A stretch of DNA of 23,092 nt from an uncultured Chromatiaceae bacterium (GCA_946482325.1 CAMLRA010000052.1:1-23092), one strand, 5' to 3'; shown: positions 1 through 8,875, numbered from the stretch's first letter. The notes: a model not told the origin generated them from the sequence alone. A program made the numbers and translations.

Positions 1-2104
<2,104 letters not shown>

Positions 2105-2154
2105 CCGATCAATCCCGTGTTGGCTGTCTCAGCCCGCCTGTGGCGGCGCTGGTA

Positions 2155-3084
2155 TTAAAGCAAAGCGGCAAAATAATCGCGGGCGGCTTGCGCGTCCCGC
2201 TGGATTTGCTGCTGTAATTCGTCGACCGAACTGAACTTTTGTTCAGCCCGGATTTTTTTTCGCAGCACTACTTCGATTTGCTGGCCGTATAAATCGCCTT
2301 TAAAATCAAAAAAATGCGCTTCTAATTGTTCAACCCGACCTTGCACAGTCGGGCGTAAACCGATGTTCGCCACGCCGCGAAAATGCCCGTGCGCAGTATG
2401 GGCTTCTATGGCAAACACGCCGTGCAGCGGCAATTTTTTCCGGTACAGCCAGACGTTCGCCGTCGGAAAACCGAGTTGCCGTCCAAGCTTTTGTCCATGC
2501 CGCACCCGCCCCATCAGCGAGAATGGCCGACCGAGCATGGCCGCGGCGCTATCCAGATCATCCGCCGCCAGCGCTTCGCGAATAAGCGTGCTGCTAACCC
2601 GATGCTGCGCCAGTTTCAGACTGGCGGTCGGTGTTAAGCCAAAACCATGTTCAGTCGCGGCTTGTTGCAACAACGCAAAGTTACCGGCGCGATTTTTGCC
2701 GAAACAGAAATCGTCACCGACGATTAAATGCCGCACATCGAGTTTTTCCAGCAATAACTGCCGGATAAAATAATCCGGCTCCTGCGAGGCAAAAGCCTGA
2801 TCAAATTTGACACAAAGCAAACGGTCTAAACCTTGTTGCGCCAGCCAGTGATATTTTTCCCGAAAGCGGGTCAAACGCGCCGGCGCCAGTTCCGGTTTAA
2901 ACAGCTCCAGCGGTTGGGGTTCGAACACCATGACAACAGCCGGCAACTGCAGTGCCGATGCCATCTGCCGGACCTGTGCCAACACCGCCTGATGCCCGCG
3001 ATGGACGCCATCGAAGTTGCCAATGGTCAGCACACAACCCCGGTGCTGCGGCAGAATGTTCTGCAGGCCACGAATCAACTCCAT
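2155..3084 (-). CDS. ribF: Bifunctional riboflavin kinase / FMN adenylyltransferase RibF
   Basis: Converts riboflavin to FMN with ATP and then FMN to FAD in the cytosol. The 309-residue product has the N-terminal nucleotidyltransferase domain with GNFDGVHRGH at residues 22-31 (the HxGH-like nucleotide-binding site) and the C-terminal flavokinase domain with GFPTAN at 205-210 and VANIGLRPTV near 238-247. The frame stays open upstream to 3153, but I choose ATG 3084 (MELIRGLQNI) because it aligns with the N-terminus of E. coli RibF and has a GAGAAG-like ribosome site upstream. The longer start would also overlap the end of murJ. It lies between murJ (49-base gap) and ileS (50-base gap) and is probably co-transcribed with both. 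No riboflavin riboswitch is visible in either gap. Confidence 0.95.
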   Translation of the reverse strand: MELIRGLQNILPQHRGCVLTIGNFDGVHRGHQAVLAQVRQMASALQLPAVVMVFEPQPLELFKPELAPARLTRFREKYHWLAQQGLDRLLCVKFDQAFASQEPDYFIRQLLLEKLDVRHLIVGDDFCFGKNRAGNFALLQQAATEHGFGLTPTASLKLAQHRVSSTLIREALAADDLDSAAAMLGRPFSLMGRVRHGQKLGRQLGFPTANVWLYRKKLPLHGVFAIEAHTAHGHFRGVANIGLRPTVQGRVEQLEAHFFDFKGDLYGQQIEVVLRKKIRAEQKFSSVDELQQQIQRDAQAARDYFAALL

Positions 3085-3133
3085 CCGTTTGCGCTTCTCT
3101 GTCTTGCTGTCTAAACGGCCGATTATAACGACA

Positions 3134-4711
3134 TCAGTCGTGACTTTCAGCAATAGTTTGCCGTTTCAGGTCGCGCAGCCGGACACCCAACAATGCCAGC
3201 ACGACAAAATACAGCGGTACCGCCGCCAGGATCACCAGCCCTACTGTGTATGACCGCTCGCCAAAGCTGTTGGCCCGTAGCGTCACCATATCAGGTAACA
3301 GATACCAAATCAGCGCTGCCATGGCCGTAGCGGCCAATAAAGCGCGGCCTATGGTCAGTAACGTATGACGGGATAACTGGTAAATGTCCGCCTTTTTCAG
3401 GCCCTGATACAGCAGCCAGGCATTCAGCGCCCCGGACATGGTGGTTGCGAGCGCCAAACCGACATAACTGATAAAAGGCGCCAACATCAGGTTAAATACC
3501 ATGTTGGCAATCATCGCGATAATGCCAATCCGTACCGGGGTTTTAATATCCTGACGGGCATAAAACGCCGGCGCCAACACTTTAATCAGCATCAAAGGTA
3601 CCAGGCCGATGCAATAAGCAATCAGGCTCCAGCTGGCCTGTGTGGCATCATGGGCAGTGAATTTGCCGTGAGCAAACACGGTGAGCAAAATCGGTTCAGC
3701 CAGCGCAATCAGGCCAAACATTGACGGAATGCCCAATAAACAAATCAGGCTGATCGACCAGTCGAGTGTGGCGCGAAAATCTTTTTGATTATCGAGCGCG
3801 TGCAACCGCGACAAGTTTGGCAGAATCACGGTCGCAATCGCGATGCCAAACATGCCAAGCGGAAATTCCAGTAAACGATCAGAGTAATACAGCCAGCTGA
3901 CCGAGCCGGTTTGCAGAAATGAGGCGATAATCGCATCGAGTAACAAATTGATTTGACTGACCGACACGCCAAATAACGCTGGCAACATCAGTTTGCGGAT
4001 GCGGATGATGTACTCATCGTGCCAGGCCCAACGTGGTAACACCAGCAAACCGGCTTTGGCTAAAAATGGCAGCTGGAACAGGAACTGAAACAAACCACCG
4101 AGAAACACGCCCCAGGCCAAAGCTGCGGCCGGGTCTTCGGTATATGGCGTTAGAAATAACGCAGCGCCGATCATCGCAATATTCAAGAAAACCGGGCTGA
4201 ATGCCGCCACGGCAAATTTGTTGTAAACGTTCAGCACCGCGCCGGACAGTGCAACAAACGTAATAAACCACAAATATGGAAAAGTGATTTTCAGCAGCAC
4301 ACTGGCTTGTTCATATTTGACCCCATCCGGGCCGCCCTGCAGATAGTCTTCAAACCAGCCCATGCCAAATAACGCCATCAGCACCGGCGACCCCAACATT
4401 GCCAGCAATGTCACCAAAGTGACAATCATCCCGAGCGTCCCGGCCGCCTTTGCCATCAGTTCACGCACGGCGTCATCACCATGTTTGGCTTTGACTTCCG
4501 ACAATACAGGCACAAAAGCCTGCGAGAATGCGCCTTCGGCAAACAGCCGGCGCAAGAAATTTGGAATACGGTTGACCATCAGAAAGACGTCAGCGGCAGC
4601 GCCGGCACCTAATACGTTGGCGGTGACCACGTCACGGACCAACCCCAACACCCGGGAAATCAGCGTCATCACGCTGACAATCATGCCGGATTTCAATAAC
4701 TTCGCAGACAA
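3134..4711 (-). CDS. murJ: Lipid II flippase MurJ (MviN family), TTG start
   Basis: Inner-membrane flippase that moves the peptidoglycan precursor lipid II to the periplasm; about 14 membrane segments, 525 residues. Charged residues known to matter in E. coli MurJ are conserved here at a two-residue offset: R20 (SRVLG), R26 (VRD), D41 (AAADVF) and R54 (NFLRR), followed by EGAFSQAFVP. The YYSDRLLEFP block carrying the central arginine is present too. No ATG lies at the expected N-terminus. TTG 4711 (LSAKLLKSG) is chosen because GGAG sits six bases upstream of it. TTG 4723, with a poorer upstream site, would add four residues, and ATG 4672 would cut into the first membrane helix. It is divergent from rpsT and heads the murJ-ribF-ileS operon. 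Confidence 0.93.
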   Translation of the reverse strand: MSAKLLKSGMIVSVMTLISRVLGLVRDVVTANVLGAGAAADVFLMVNRIPNFLRRLFAEGAFSQAFVPVLSEVKAKHGDDAVRELMAKAAGTLGMIVTLVTLLAMLGSPVLMALFGMGWFEDYLQGGPDGVKYEQASVLLKITFPYLWFITFVALSGAVLNVYNKFAVAAFSPVFLNIAMIGAALFLTPYTEDPAAALAWGVFLGGLFQFLFQLPFLAKAGLLVLPRWAWHDEYIIRIRKLMLPALFGVSVSQINLLLDAIIASFLQTGSVSWLYYSDRLLEFPLGMFGIAIATVILPNLSRLHALDNQKDFRATLDWSISLICLLGIPSMFGLIALAEPILLTVFAHGKFTAHDATQASWSLIAYCIGLVPLMLIKVLAPAFYARQDIKTPVRIGIIAMIANMVFNLMLAPFISYVGLALATTMSGALNAWLLYQGLKKADIYQLSRHTLLTIGRALLAATAMAALIWYLLPDMVTLRANSFGERSYTVGLVILAAVPLYFVVLALLGVRLRDLKRQTIAESHD

Positions 4712-4822
4712 GGGAAACTCCAAATTTTGCTTCTGACGCTATTGTCACCAAAGCATCTGCTTTATGCCAGCTTCCTGTGATTTTAATCCGTTCAAAATCA
4801 CTGAAAACAGCCGCAAAATGAT

Positions 4823-4853
4823 TTGACACAGGGCGATAAAATAGGCATATTAT
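4823..4853 (+). promoter_or_regulatory. rpsT promoter
   Basis: A perfect -35 TTGACA (4823-4828) is followed by an AT-rich -10 region: CATATT with a 17-base spacer, or TATTAT (4848-4853) with 19. The next bases, GCGGCC, form a GC-rich discriminator typical of stringently controlled ribosomal promoters. The start site would be near 4860, giving a leader of about 37 bases. The position between divergent murJ and rpsT supports the call; the exact -10 is uncertain. Confidence 0.7.
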
Positions 4854-4896
4854 GCGGCCTTTAAAGAGTCCCGGTTTAGTTTTTAGGAGTGTTACC

Positions 4897-5169
4897 TTGG
4901 CTAACATTAAGTCTGCTAAGAAACGCGCTATTCAATCAGAAAAGCGTCGTCAGCAAAACGCAAGTCAGCGCTCAATGATGCGTACTTTCATTAAGAAAAC
5001 CTACGCAGCAGTGTTAACTACTGATGCAGTAGCCGCACAAGAAGCGTTCAAGAAAATGGTTCCAGTACTGGACCGTATGGCAGACAAAGGTCTGATCCAT
5101 AAAAACAAAGCAGCTCGTCATAAGTCACGTTTAAATGCCCACGTTAAGGCATTGGTAACAGCTGCTTAA
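4897..5169 (+). CDS. rpsT: 30S ribosomal protein S20, TTG start
   Basis: Primary 16S rRNA-binding protein of the small ribosomal subunit, 90 residues, lysine/arginine rich. It contains [15 protein letters not shown] at the N-terminus, [10 protein letters not shown] in the middle and [15 protein letters not shown] near the C-terminus, all very close to E. coli S20. The frame is open from 4852, but the protein family begins (M)ANIKSAKK, so TTG 4897 is the start, with TAGGAG seven bases upstream. E. coli rpsT also starts with UUG, a weak codon linked to translational autoregulation by free S20, so the same control is likely here (inference). It is monocistronic: it has its own promoter at 4823 and a terminator at 5187. 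Confidence 0.98.
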   Translation: MANIKSAKKRAIQSEKRRQQNASQRSMMRTFIKKTYAAVLTTDAVAAQEAFKKMVPVLDRMADKGLIHKNKAARHKSRLNAHVKALVTAA

Positions 5170-5186
5170 TTGATTAGCTCACAAAG

Positions 5187-5208
5187 AAACGCCGAAAGGC
5201 GTTTTTTT
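5187..5208 (+). terminator. rpsT intrinsic terminator
   Basis: Stem AAACGCC / GGCGTTT with a GAAA tetraloop, followed by a run of T to 5208. It starts 17 bases after the rpsT stop codon. Confidence 0.92.
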
Positions 5209-5286
5209 GTATCTGCGGATATCGCCACGCCGTAACAGTCAACGTCTATGAATACCTGATTTGAATCCGGTGCCACGACGAGAAAT

Positions 5287-5315
5287 AAAAAAACCAGCTG
5301 AAAAGCTGGTTTTTT
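5287..5315. terminator. Bidirectional terminator between rpsT and the hlyU-like gene
   Basis: CCAGCT-GAAA-AGCTGG stem-loop with seven A before and six T after, so it works in both directions. It ends 41 bases from the stop of the convergent regulator gene at 5357 and probably serves that gene on the minus strand. Bases 5209-5286 between the two terminators hold nothing recognised. A near copy of this terminator is at 19061. Confidence 0.88.
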
Positions 5316-5356
5316 ATTTTATCTCAGGCGCACTGAATTAATGATTAAATGTTCGT

Positions 5357-5659
5357 TCAGGCGGTCTTTGCGCAGTATAATGAGTGCATTAAACCAATCA
5401 CGGCTTCTGCCTCTTTGCTATTCATACTATAAAACACTGTTTGCGCTTCTTTGCGGGTTTTCACCAGCTTGTTGCGGCGCAATAATGCCAGATGTTGCGA
5501 CAATGCTGACTGGCTCAACCCCAGCTTTTCATTCATTTCACCAACCGATAATTCACCGCTCAGCAAATGGCACAGGATTAACAGCCGGCGCTCATTCGAT
5601 ACAGCTTTCAGCAGTCTGACCGCTTTAGCCGAATTATTCACCATATCTTGTAAGTTCAT
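5357..5659 (-). CDS. HlyU-type ArsR/SmtB family transcriptional regulator
   Basis: Small winged-helix DNA-binding regulator of 100 residues, very similar to Vibrio HlyU and related to the SqrR/BigR/YgaV persulfide sensors. The recognition helix region reads LSQSALSQHLALLR (residues 48-61), followed by a KTRKEAQTVFYS wing. Two cysteines, C30 (LLILCHLL) and C96 (LYCAKTA), align with the HlyU pair C38/C104 that forms a tetrasulfide or disulfide switch, so sensing of reactive sulfur or oxidants is a reasonable inference. No metal-binding ELCVCDL-type motif is present. The frame is open to 5692, but ATG 5659 (MNLQDM) is chosen: GGTGA lies seven bases upstream, and the likely promoter's -10 element covers 5691-5696. 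There is no adjacent sulfur-oxidation or hemolysin gene, so its targets are unknown. I do not assign the symbol because function in Vibrio virulence need not carry over. Confidence 0.88.
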   Translation of the reverse strand: MNLQDMVNNSAKAVRLLKAVSNERRLLILCHLLSGELSVGEMNEKLGLSQSALSQHLALLRRNKLVKTRKEAQTVFYSMNSKEAEAVIGLMHSLYCAKTA

Positions 5660-5690
5660 GTTGTTTTCACCGTGCATGTCTAGACGTCTC

Positions 5691-5720
5691 ATTATCTAAC
5701 AGGCAAGCCGTAGCTTACAA
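5691..5720 (-). promoter_or_regulatory. Probable promoter of the hlyU-like gene
   Basis: On the minus strand, -35 TTGTAA (5715-5720) and -10 GATAAT (5691-5696) are separated by 18 bases. The start site would be near 5684, within overlapping palindromes GTCTAGAC (5678-5685) and AGACGTCT (5682-5689). Those could be an autoregulatory operator. Confidence 0.55.
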
Positions 5721-5747
5721 TAGTAATCTTGTGAAATAGTTGCTTAT

Positions 5748-5791
5748 TTTTTCTAATTAATTAACTTTCAATGATTTTTAATTTAGAAAAA
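5748..5791. promoter_or_regulatory. AT-rich dyad in the hlyU-like / peptidase gap
   Basis: Inverted repeat TTTTTCTAA (5748-5756) and TTAGAAAAA (5783-5791), with the palindrome TAATTAATTA (5754-5763) overlapping its left arm. HlyU proteins bind AT-rich dyads, so this is a plausible site, but nothing here proves it. Confidence 0.35.
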
Positions 5792-5933
5792 TCAACATCA
5801 GAATACGCACCAAAAAGCTGAAAAAACTGTCCTGAAAGCCTTGTTTGGCGCGACTGTTACCAAAAAGCAGCCAAATTATACCGTGCTAATAAAGCAATTG
5901 CATACGTACAAAATGTTAACTTTTGTATATTTT

Positions 5934-5992
5934 CGCAGCCCGCAACTGCGACTAATTCCCGGCGAAACGGGTCGTGCTGCCCTTCTGGTAGC
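5934..5992 (+). other. Three successive short hairpins upstream of the M28 peptidase gene
   Basis: On the plus strand: CGCAG/CTGCG (5934-5950, 7-base loop), CCCG/CGGG (5958-5971, 6-base loop) and GCTGCC/GGTAGC (5976-5992, one G-U pair, 5-base loop). They lie 56-114 bases before the ATG at 6048, downstream of an AT-rich stretch (TATATT at 5926-5931). They may form a structured 5' leader. No known riboswitch class was recognised. The rest of the 5693-6047 gap holds no gene I can support. Confidence 0.35.
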
Positions 5993-6047
5993 TTGGGGCG
6001 CTATGTTAGATTGGCAACTACAACACACAGAAAATTCCGGGAACTAT

Positions 6048-7385
6048 ATGAATGCGCTGAAACCTCTTTTGCTAAGTCTGCTGCTGACGCCGTACTACAG
6101 TCTGGCTGTCTCAACGCCCCTTAATGAGCAGCTTGCTTATCAGCTGACCGAAAGTCTGACCACCGAAGTTGGTCCGCGTCTGGCGGGAAGTCCGGGCGAT
6201 CGGGCCTCAGTCGCCTGGGCGACAAAAAATCTGCAAGCCTTGGGTTTTGACAAAGTCTGGACCGAAGAATTTGTCACACCATATTGGCAACGCGGCCAGG
6301 CCCGGCTGGAAATACTGTCGCCGTTTCCACAAGCTTTGGTGCTGACCGCTTTGGGTGGTTCAGTCGGTACGCCGGCCAATGGTATTGACGCCAGTCTGGT
6401 GATGTTCGACAGCCTCGAAGCGCTGATGGCCGCAAAGCCTGAACAAGTGAAAGGCAAAATTGTATTCATTAACAAAGCCATGACCAAAGACAAAGCTGGC
6501 TCTCAATACGGCAAAGTGGTCGGCGCCCGCGCCAAAGGTGCAGTTGAAGCAGCACGGCTAGGTGCTAAAGCGCTGATTATCCGTTCGGTTGGTACCAGCA
6601 GCAATCGTTTTGCCCACACGGGTAAAATGACCTACGACCCGGCTGTGCCGAAAATCCCGGCCGTGGCCATCTCTGCGCCTGACGCTCAGCAACTGGCTCG
6701 GGTGCTGACCAAAGCGCCGGAGGCAAAAATCAAATTGCAACTCGACACCCAACAAACCGAAGATGCAATCAGTCACAATGTGATTGGCGAAATCACCGGC
6801 TCAGAACGACCAGACGAAATTGTGTTGATTGGCGCCCACCTGGATTCCTGGGATCAGGGTACAGGCGCGCTGGACGATGGCGCCGGTGTTGGCTTAGTGA
6901 TGGCGACTGCCGCGCTGATCAAACAACAGGGCCAACCGAAGCGAACAATTCGCGTCGTGTTATATGGCAATGAAGAAGGTGGTTTAGTGGGTGCCCGCGC
7001 CTATGCGGCGAAACATGCCAATGAATTGGACAAGCATGTCTTAGCGTCGGAATCAGACTTTGGCGCCGGCCGCATCTGGCAATTTTCGACCAAATTTGGC
7101 CCCAAATCTTTAGCATTCGCTGCTGAGATCCAAAAACAGCTGACGCCGTTGCAAATCCAACCTGGCAACAACGATGCCTTTGGTGGACCGGACGTGTCTG
7201 TGTTAAAAGCGCTGGGCGTGCCGGTAGTCAGTCTGGAGCAGGACGGCTCGGACTATTTTGACTACCACCACACACCAAACGATACGCTGGATAAAATCGA
7301 CCCGGCAGCCCTGCAGCAGAATCTGCAGGCTTGGATCCGAATGACAACTGCAGTAGCCAACAGCACTGTGGATTTCCGCAAGTAA
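6048..7385 (+). CDS. Secreted M28-family zinc aminopeptidase/carboxypeptidase
   Basis: Exported metallopeptidase of 445 residues, related to M28 enzymes such as carboxypeptidase Q and bacterial leucine aminopeptidases. A signal peptide (MNALKPLLLSLLLTPYYSLA, cut near residue 20-22) directs it to the periplasm or outside. A protease-associated domain appears to span about residues 125-235, followed by the catalytic domain. Metal-site residues are visible: H264 in GAHLDSWDQGTGALDDGAG, D276/D277 in the same block, the E309-E310 pair in YGNEEGG, D337 in SESDFGAG and a histidine of the HH pair at 407-408 in DYHHTPNDT. The frame is open from 5841, but the stretch before ATG 6048 is unlike protein of this family and would mask the signal peptide; CCGGGA precedes 6048. 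Substrate is unknown. It is monocistronic and convergent with the next gene. Confidence 0.92.
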   Translation: MNALKPLLLSLLLTPYYSLAVSTPLNEQLAYQLTESLTTEVGPRLAGSPGDRASVAWATKNLQALGFDKVWTEEFVTPYWQRGQARLEILSPFPQALVLTALGGSVGTPANGIDASLVMFDSLEALMAAKPEQVKGKIVFINKAMTKDKAGSQYGKVVGARAKGAVEAARLGAKALIIRSVGTSSNRFAHTGKMTYDPAVPKIPAVAISAPDAQQLARVLTKAPEAKIKLQLDTQQTEDAISHNVIGEITGSERPDEIVLIGAHLDSWDQGTGALDDGAGVGLVMATAALIKQQGQPKRTIRVVLYGNEEGGLVGARAYAAKHANELDKHVLASESDFGAGRIWQFSTKFGPKSLAFAAEIQKQLTPLQIQPGNNDAFGGPDVSVLKALGVPVVSLEQDGSDYFDYHHTPNDTLDKIDPAALQQNLQAWIRMTTAVANSTVDFRK

Positions 7386-7391
7386 TGCAGC

Positions 7392-7421
7392 GTCCAGGCC
7401 CGCCGCACTCCGGGCCTGGAC
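7392..7421. terminator. Strong GC hairpin between convergent genes
   Basis: Perfect 11-base stem GTCCAGGCCCG / CGGGCCTGGAC with an 8-base loop, just after the peptidase stop codon and before the end of the membrane protein gene at 7427. No U tract follows on either strand, so it may stabilise mRNA ends rather than terminate by the classical mechanism. Confidence 0.6.
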
Positions 7422-7426
7422 CATGT

Positions 7427-7912
7427 TTAGCCAGACACCCGCTTTGGCGTCACATGATGATGCGGACGACGTTGCAACGCCCGCATAACCCACACCTGAA
7501 AACCAATCACTGCCAGCACCACTGCCGACGGGTACATCAGCATATTTTCACTGTACACCAGTAATGATAAGCCCAACGTCAGATAGCTGAACGGCAGTAA
7601 TTCATAACACCAAAATGGCAACGCCCCATGCTGCTGTGGTGTCAGGCGATGCCGGATGCGCCGGTGTTCTGACCGCACCACCCAGACCACCGCGCCGGCC
7701 AGAATAAATAACAGGGCAGAGGAGAAGGCATAAGGATTTTTTACCGAACATAAAATCGCAAGGCCAAGTCCAAGGTACAGATACGGCAAACTCTCATAAA
7801 CCCGTTGTGATAACATCGGCACGCCCCACTTCGCAGCATCAATATCTTTGCAGTCTAGCTGAAAGTGCTCGGCCTGCCAGTCAGGACATTGGAGCCCTGA
7901 GGCGGAAATCAC
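7427..7912 (-). CDS. Small membrane protein built of two tandem homologous halves
   Basis: Family not recognised. The C-terminal 129 residues contain four hydrophobic segments arranged as a duplication: a block beginning YESLPYLYLGLGLA and one 64 residues later beginning YELLPFSYLTLGLS. These align without gaps over 50 residues with 21 identities. Each half is a two-helix hairpin ending in a VWV.R...RR..H basic stretch, so both likely share the same topology, with the arginine-rich ends in the cytoplasm. Start choice is open. ATG 7912 (161 residues, GGGA five bases upstream) adds a soluble leader with two cysteines. ATG 7816 (129 residues, GGGG upstream) begins right at the first repeat and may be the true start. 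It is divergent from smrA and convergent with the peptidase, so it stands alone. No function is proposed. Confidence 0.7.
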   Translation of the reverse strand: MISASGLQCPDWQAEHFQLDCKDIDAAKWGVPMLSQRVYESLPYLYLGLGLAILCSVKNPYAFSSALLFILAGAVVWVVRSEHRRIRHRLTPQQHGALPFWCYELLPFSYLTLGLSLLVYSENMLMYPSAVVLAVIGFQVWVMRALQRRPHHHVTPKRVSG

Positions 7913-7944
7913 AGTCCCGCATGGTCTGACTGCAACGGGCCGCG

Positions 7945-7950
7945 TATAAT
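7945..7950 (+). promoter_or_regulatory. Probable -10 element of the smrA promoter
   Basis: Perfect TATAAT, 37 bases before the smrA ATG at 7988. No good -35 is visible 16-18 bases upstream (TGGTCT is the best), so an activator or weak promoter is possible. A TGAAG ribosome site precedes the ATG. Confidence 0.5.
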
Positions 7951-7987
7951 CCGGCTTATTCCACCTTGCTGATCTGAAGTATCAAAC

Positions 7988-8566
7988 ATGGCAAACGATG
8001 AATTAGAGTTGTTTTTACAGGAAATGTCCGGCGTTAAACGGCTGGATGCCGACGTATTAGCGGATGAAAATGGCGCTGGTTCGCCGACATTGGCGCAGCT
8101 GGCCCGACGTAAAGCTGCAGAGCTTGAACCGGAATACGACCCCAACTATCTGAGTATGGAATATGTGGATTTGGTCAAACCTGATGAAATCCTTGCCTAC
8201 AAAAAAGATGGGGTACAAGAAGGAGTCTACAAAAATCTGCGCTTAGGCAAATACCAGGTCGATGCCACGCTGATGTTATTGGGGAAATCGCTGGTAGAAG
8301 CCCGTTCAGCACTGGCGCAGTTTGTACTGGATTGCCATCAACGTGGGATCCGTACTTTATTGGTGCATCACGGCATGGGCCGCGACAGCAAACCACATCC
8401 GGCGATATTACGCAGTTATACCTTTAAATGGCTGCAGCAAATCCCACAGGTGCTGGCTTGTCATACTGCCTTAAAAGCACAGGGCGGTTACGCTGCGACT
8501 TATGTGTTATTGCAGAAAAATGCTGAGCAAAAACGTGAAAATCGCGAGATGCATCAGAAAAGGTAA
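7988..8566 (+). CDS. smrA: Smr-domain nuclease SmrA (YdaL type)
   Basis: 192-residue protein with an N-terminal region typical of the SmrA group and a C-terminal Smr domain (about residues 90-178). The Smr region reads LRLGKYQVDATLMLLGKSL, then RTLLVHHGMGRDSKPHPAILRSYTFKWL and finally GGYAATYVLLQK. Smr domains are small nucleases; the E. coli relatives nick DNA (SmrA) or cut mRNA at collided ribosomes (SmrB). The HGxG loop is present (HHGMG). The LDxH motif needed in SmrB is not: its place reads LMLL, without the aspartate or histidine. E. coli YdaL is, from memory, also degenerate here, so this may be a group trait and not decay. It is monocistronic, with TATAAT at 7945 and no clear terminator. 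The charged tail (QKRENREMHQKR) matches the family. Confidence 0.9.
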   Translation: MANDELELFLQEMSGVKRLDADVLADENGAGSPTLAQLARRKAAELEPEYDPNYLSMEYVDLVKPDEILAYKKDGVQEGVYKNLRLGKYQVDATLMLLGKSLVEARSALAQFVLDCHQRGIRTLLVHHGMGRDSKPHPAILRSYTFKWLQQIPQVLACHTALKAQGGYAATYVLLQKNAEQKRENREMHQKR

Positions 8567-8585
8567 ATTCGTTGTCAGAAAGCGT

Positions 8586-8702
8586 TCAGCTTAGTAACAA
8601 AACGGCTGCTTCTGCACTGGTAAATAAGGCCGAACAGGCCATCAGGATAACAAGCACTGCGATGGCAGTGAAACCAAAACCGCGGCTGGATGCTTTACGC
8701 AT
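8586..8702 (-). CDS. Candidate 38-residue hydrophobic small protein
   Basis: Starts at ATG 8702 (MRKASSRGFGFT) and ends at TGA 8586-8588. It has three positive charges at the N-terminus, one hydrophobic stretch of about 17 residues (AIAVLVILMACSALF) and then TSAEAAVLLLS. This looks like a single-pass inner-membrane peptide or a signal peptide; LMAC is close to a lipobox but has methionine at the second place. A good ribosome site, GAGGGG, lies five bases before the ATG, and a good promoter lies about 108 bases upstream at 8817-8845. Its 3' end is convergent with smrA, 19 bases from that stop. No family recognised. Small toxins and small membrane regulators have this shape, but no function is claimed. 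It could be non-coding. Confidence 0.5.
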   Translation of the reverse strand: MRKASSRGFGFTAIAVLVILMACSALFTSAEAAVLLLS

Positions 8703-8810
8703 GGGGGCCCCTCATTGCTTTTGTTGTCAGGGTAAACACCACACCCGGCCGGAGTTACGGCCACACAGCCTGCGTTGACCAAAGGAGTCAACTGTTCCTG
8801 AACCGGGATC
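8703..8810 (-). other. Hairpin-rich leader of the 38-residue ORF
   Basis: Predicted untranslated leader between the promoter at 8817-8845 and the ATG at 8702. It contains two stems: GTTGAC/GTCAAC (8774-8792, 7-base loop) and GGCCG/CGGCC (8747-8762, 6-base loop). GGGGCCCC (8704-8711) overlaps the ribosome site and could occlude it. Apart from this transcript, no further gene is seen between 8567 and 8875. Confidence 0.4.
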
Positions 8811-8816
8811 TTCGCC

Positions 8817-8845
8817 AGTGTAGAGCGTTTAAAGTCGGATCACAA
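8817..8845 (-). promoter_or_regulatory. Probable promoter of the 38-residue ORF
   Basis: Minus strand -35 TTGTGA (8840-8845) and -10 TACACT (8817-8822) with an ideal 17-base spacer; predicted start near 8810. The -35 overlaps the left arm of the inverted repeat at 8834-8868. Confidence 0.5.
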
Positions 8846-8868
8846 CAGATCTAACCAATTGATCCGAC
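8834..8868. repeat. Perfect 9-base inverted repeat, operator or terminator
   Basis: GTCGGATCA (8834-8842) and TGATCCGAC (8860-8868) with a 17-base loop that contains AGATCT. It lies 8 bases after the stop of the acetyltransferase gene, so it could end that operon's transcript, although only TTTAAA follows the stem on the minus strand. It also overlaps the -35 of the small-ORF promoter, which would suit an operator. Confidence 0.6.
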
Positions 8869-8875
8869 AATTTAT

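Noticed and set aside
2363..2773. 136-codon plus-strand frame opposite ribF
   Set aside because: Shadow of ribF: serine/alanine/cysteine-rich composition typical of antisense frames and no ribosome site.
3085..3153. Longer RibF start overlapping murJ
   Set aside because: The extra 23 residues do not match the family and ATG 3084 aligns with E. coli RibF.
5841..6047. 69-codon N-terminal extension of the M28 peptidase
   Set aside because: The extension is unlike the family, would bury the clear signal peptide starting at 6048, and runs through the hairpin region.
8572..8778. TTG-started 68-codon frame just after smrA on the plus strand
   Set aside because: No ribosome site, no recognisable protein character, and it lies antisense to the better-supported 38-residue ORF and its leader.
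8834..8868. Reading the 9-base inverted repeat as a firm intrinsic terminator of the acetyltransferase operon
   Set aside because: The loop is 17 bases and only TTTAAA follows on the minus strand, so it is kept as an inverted repeat with two possible roles.
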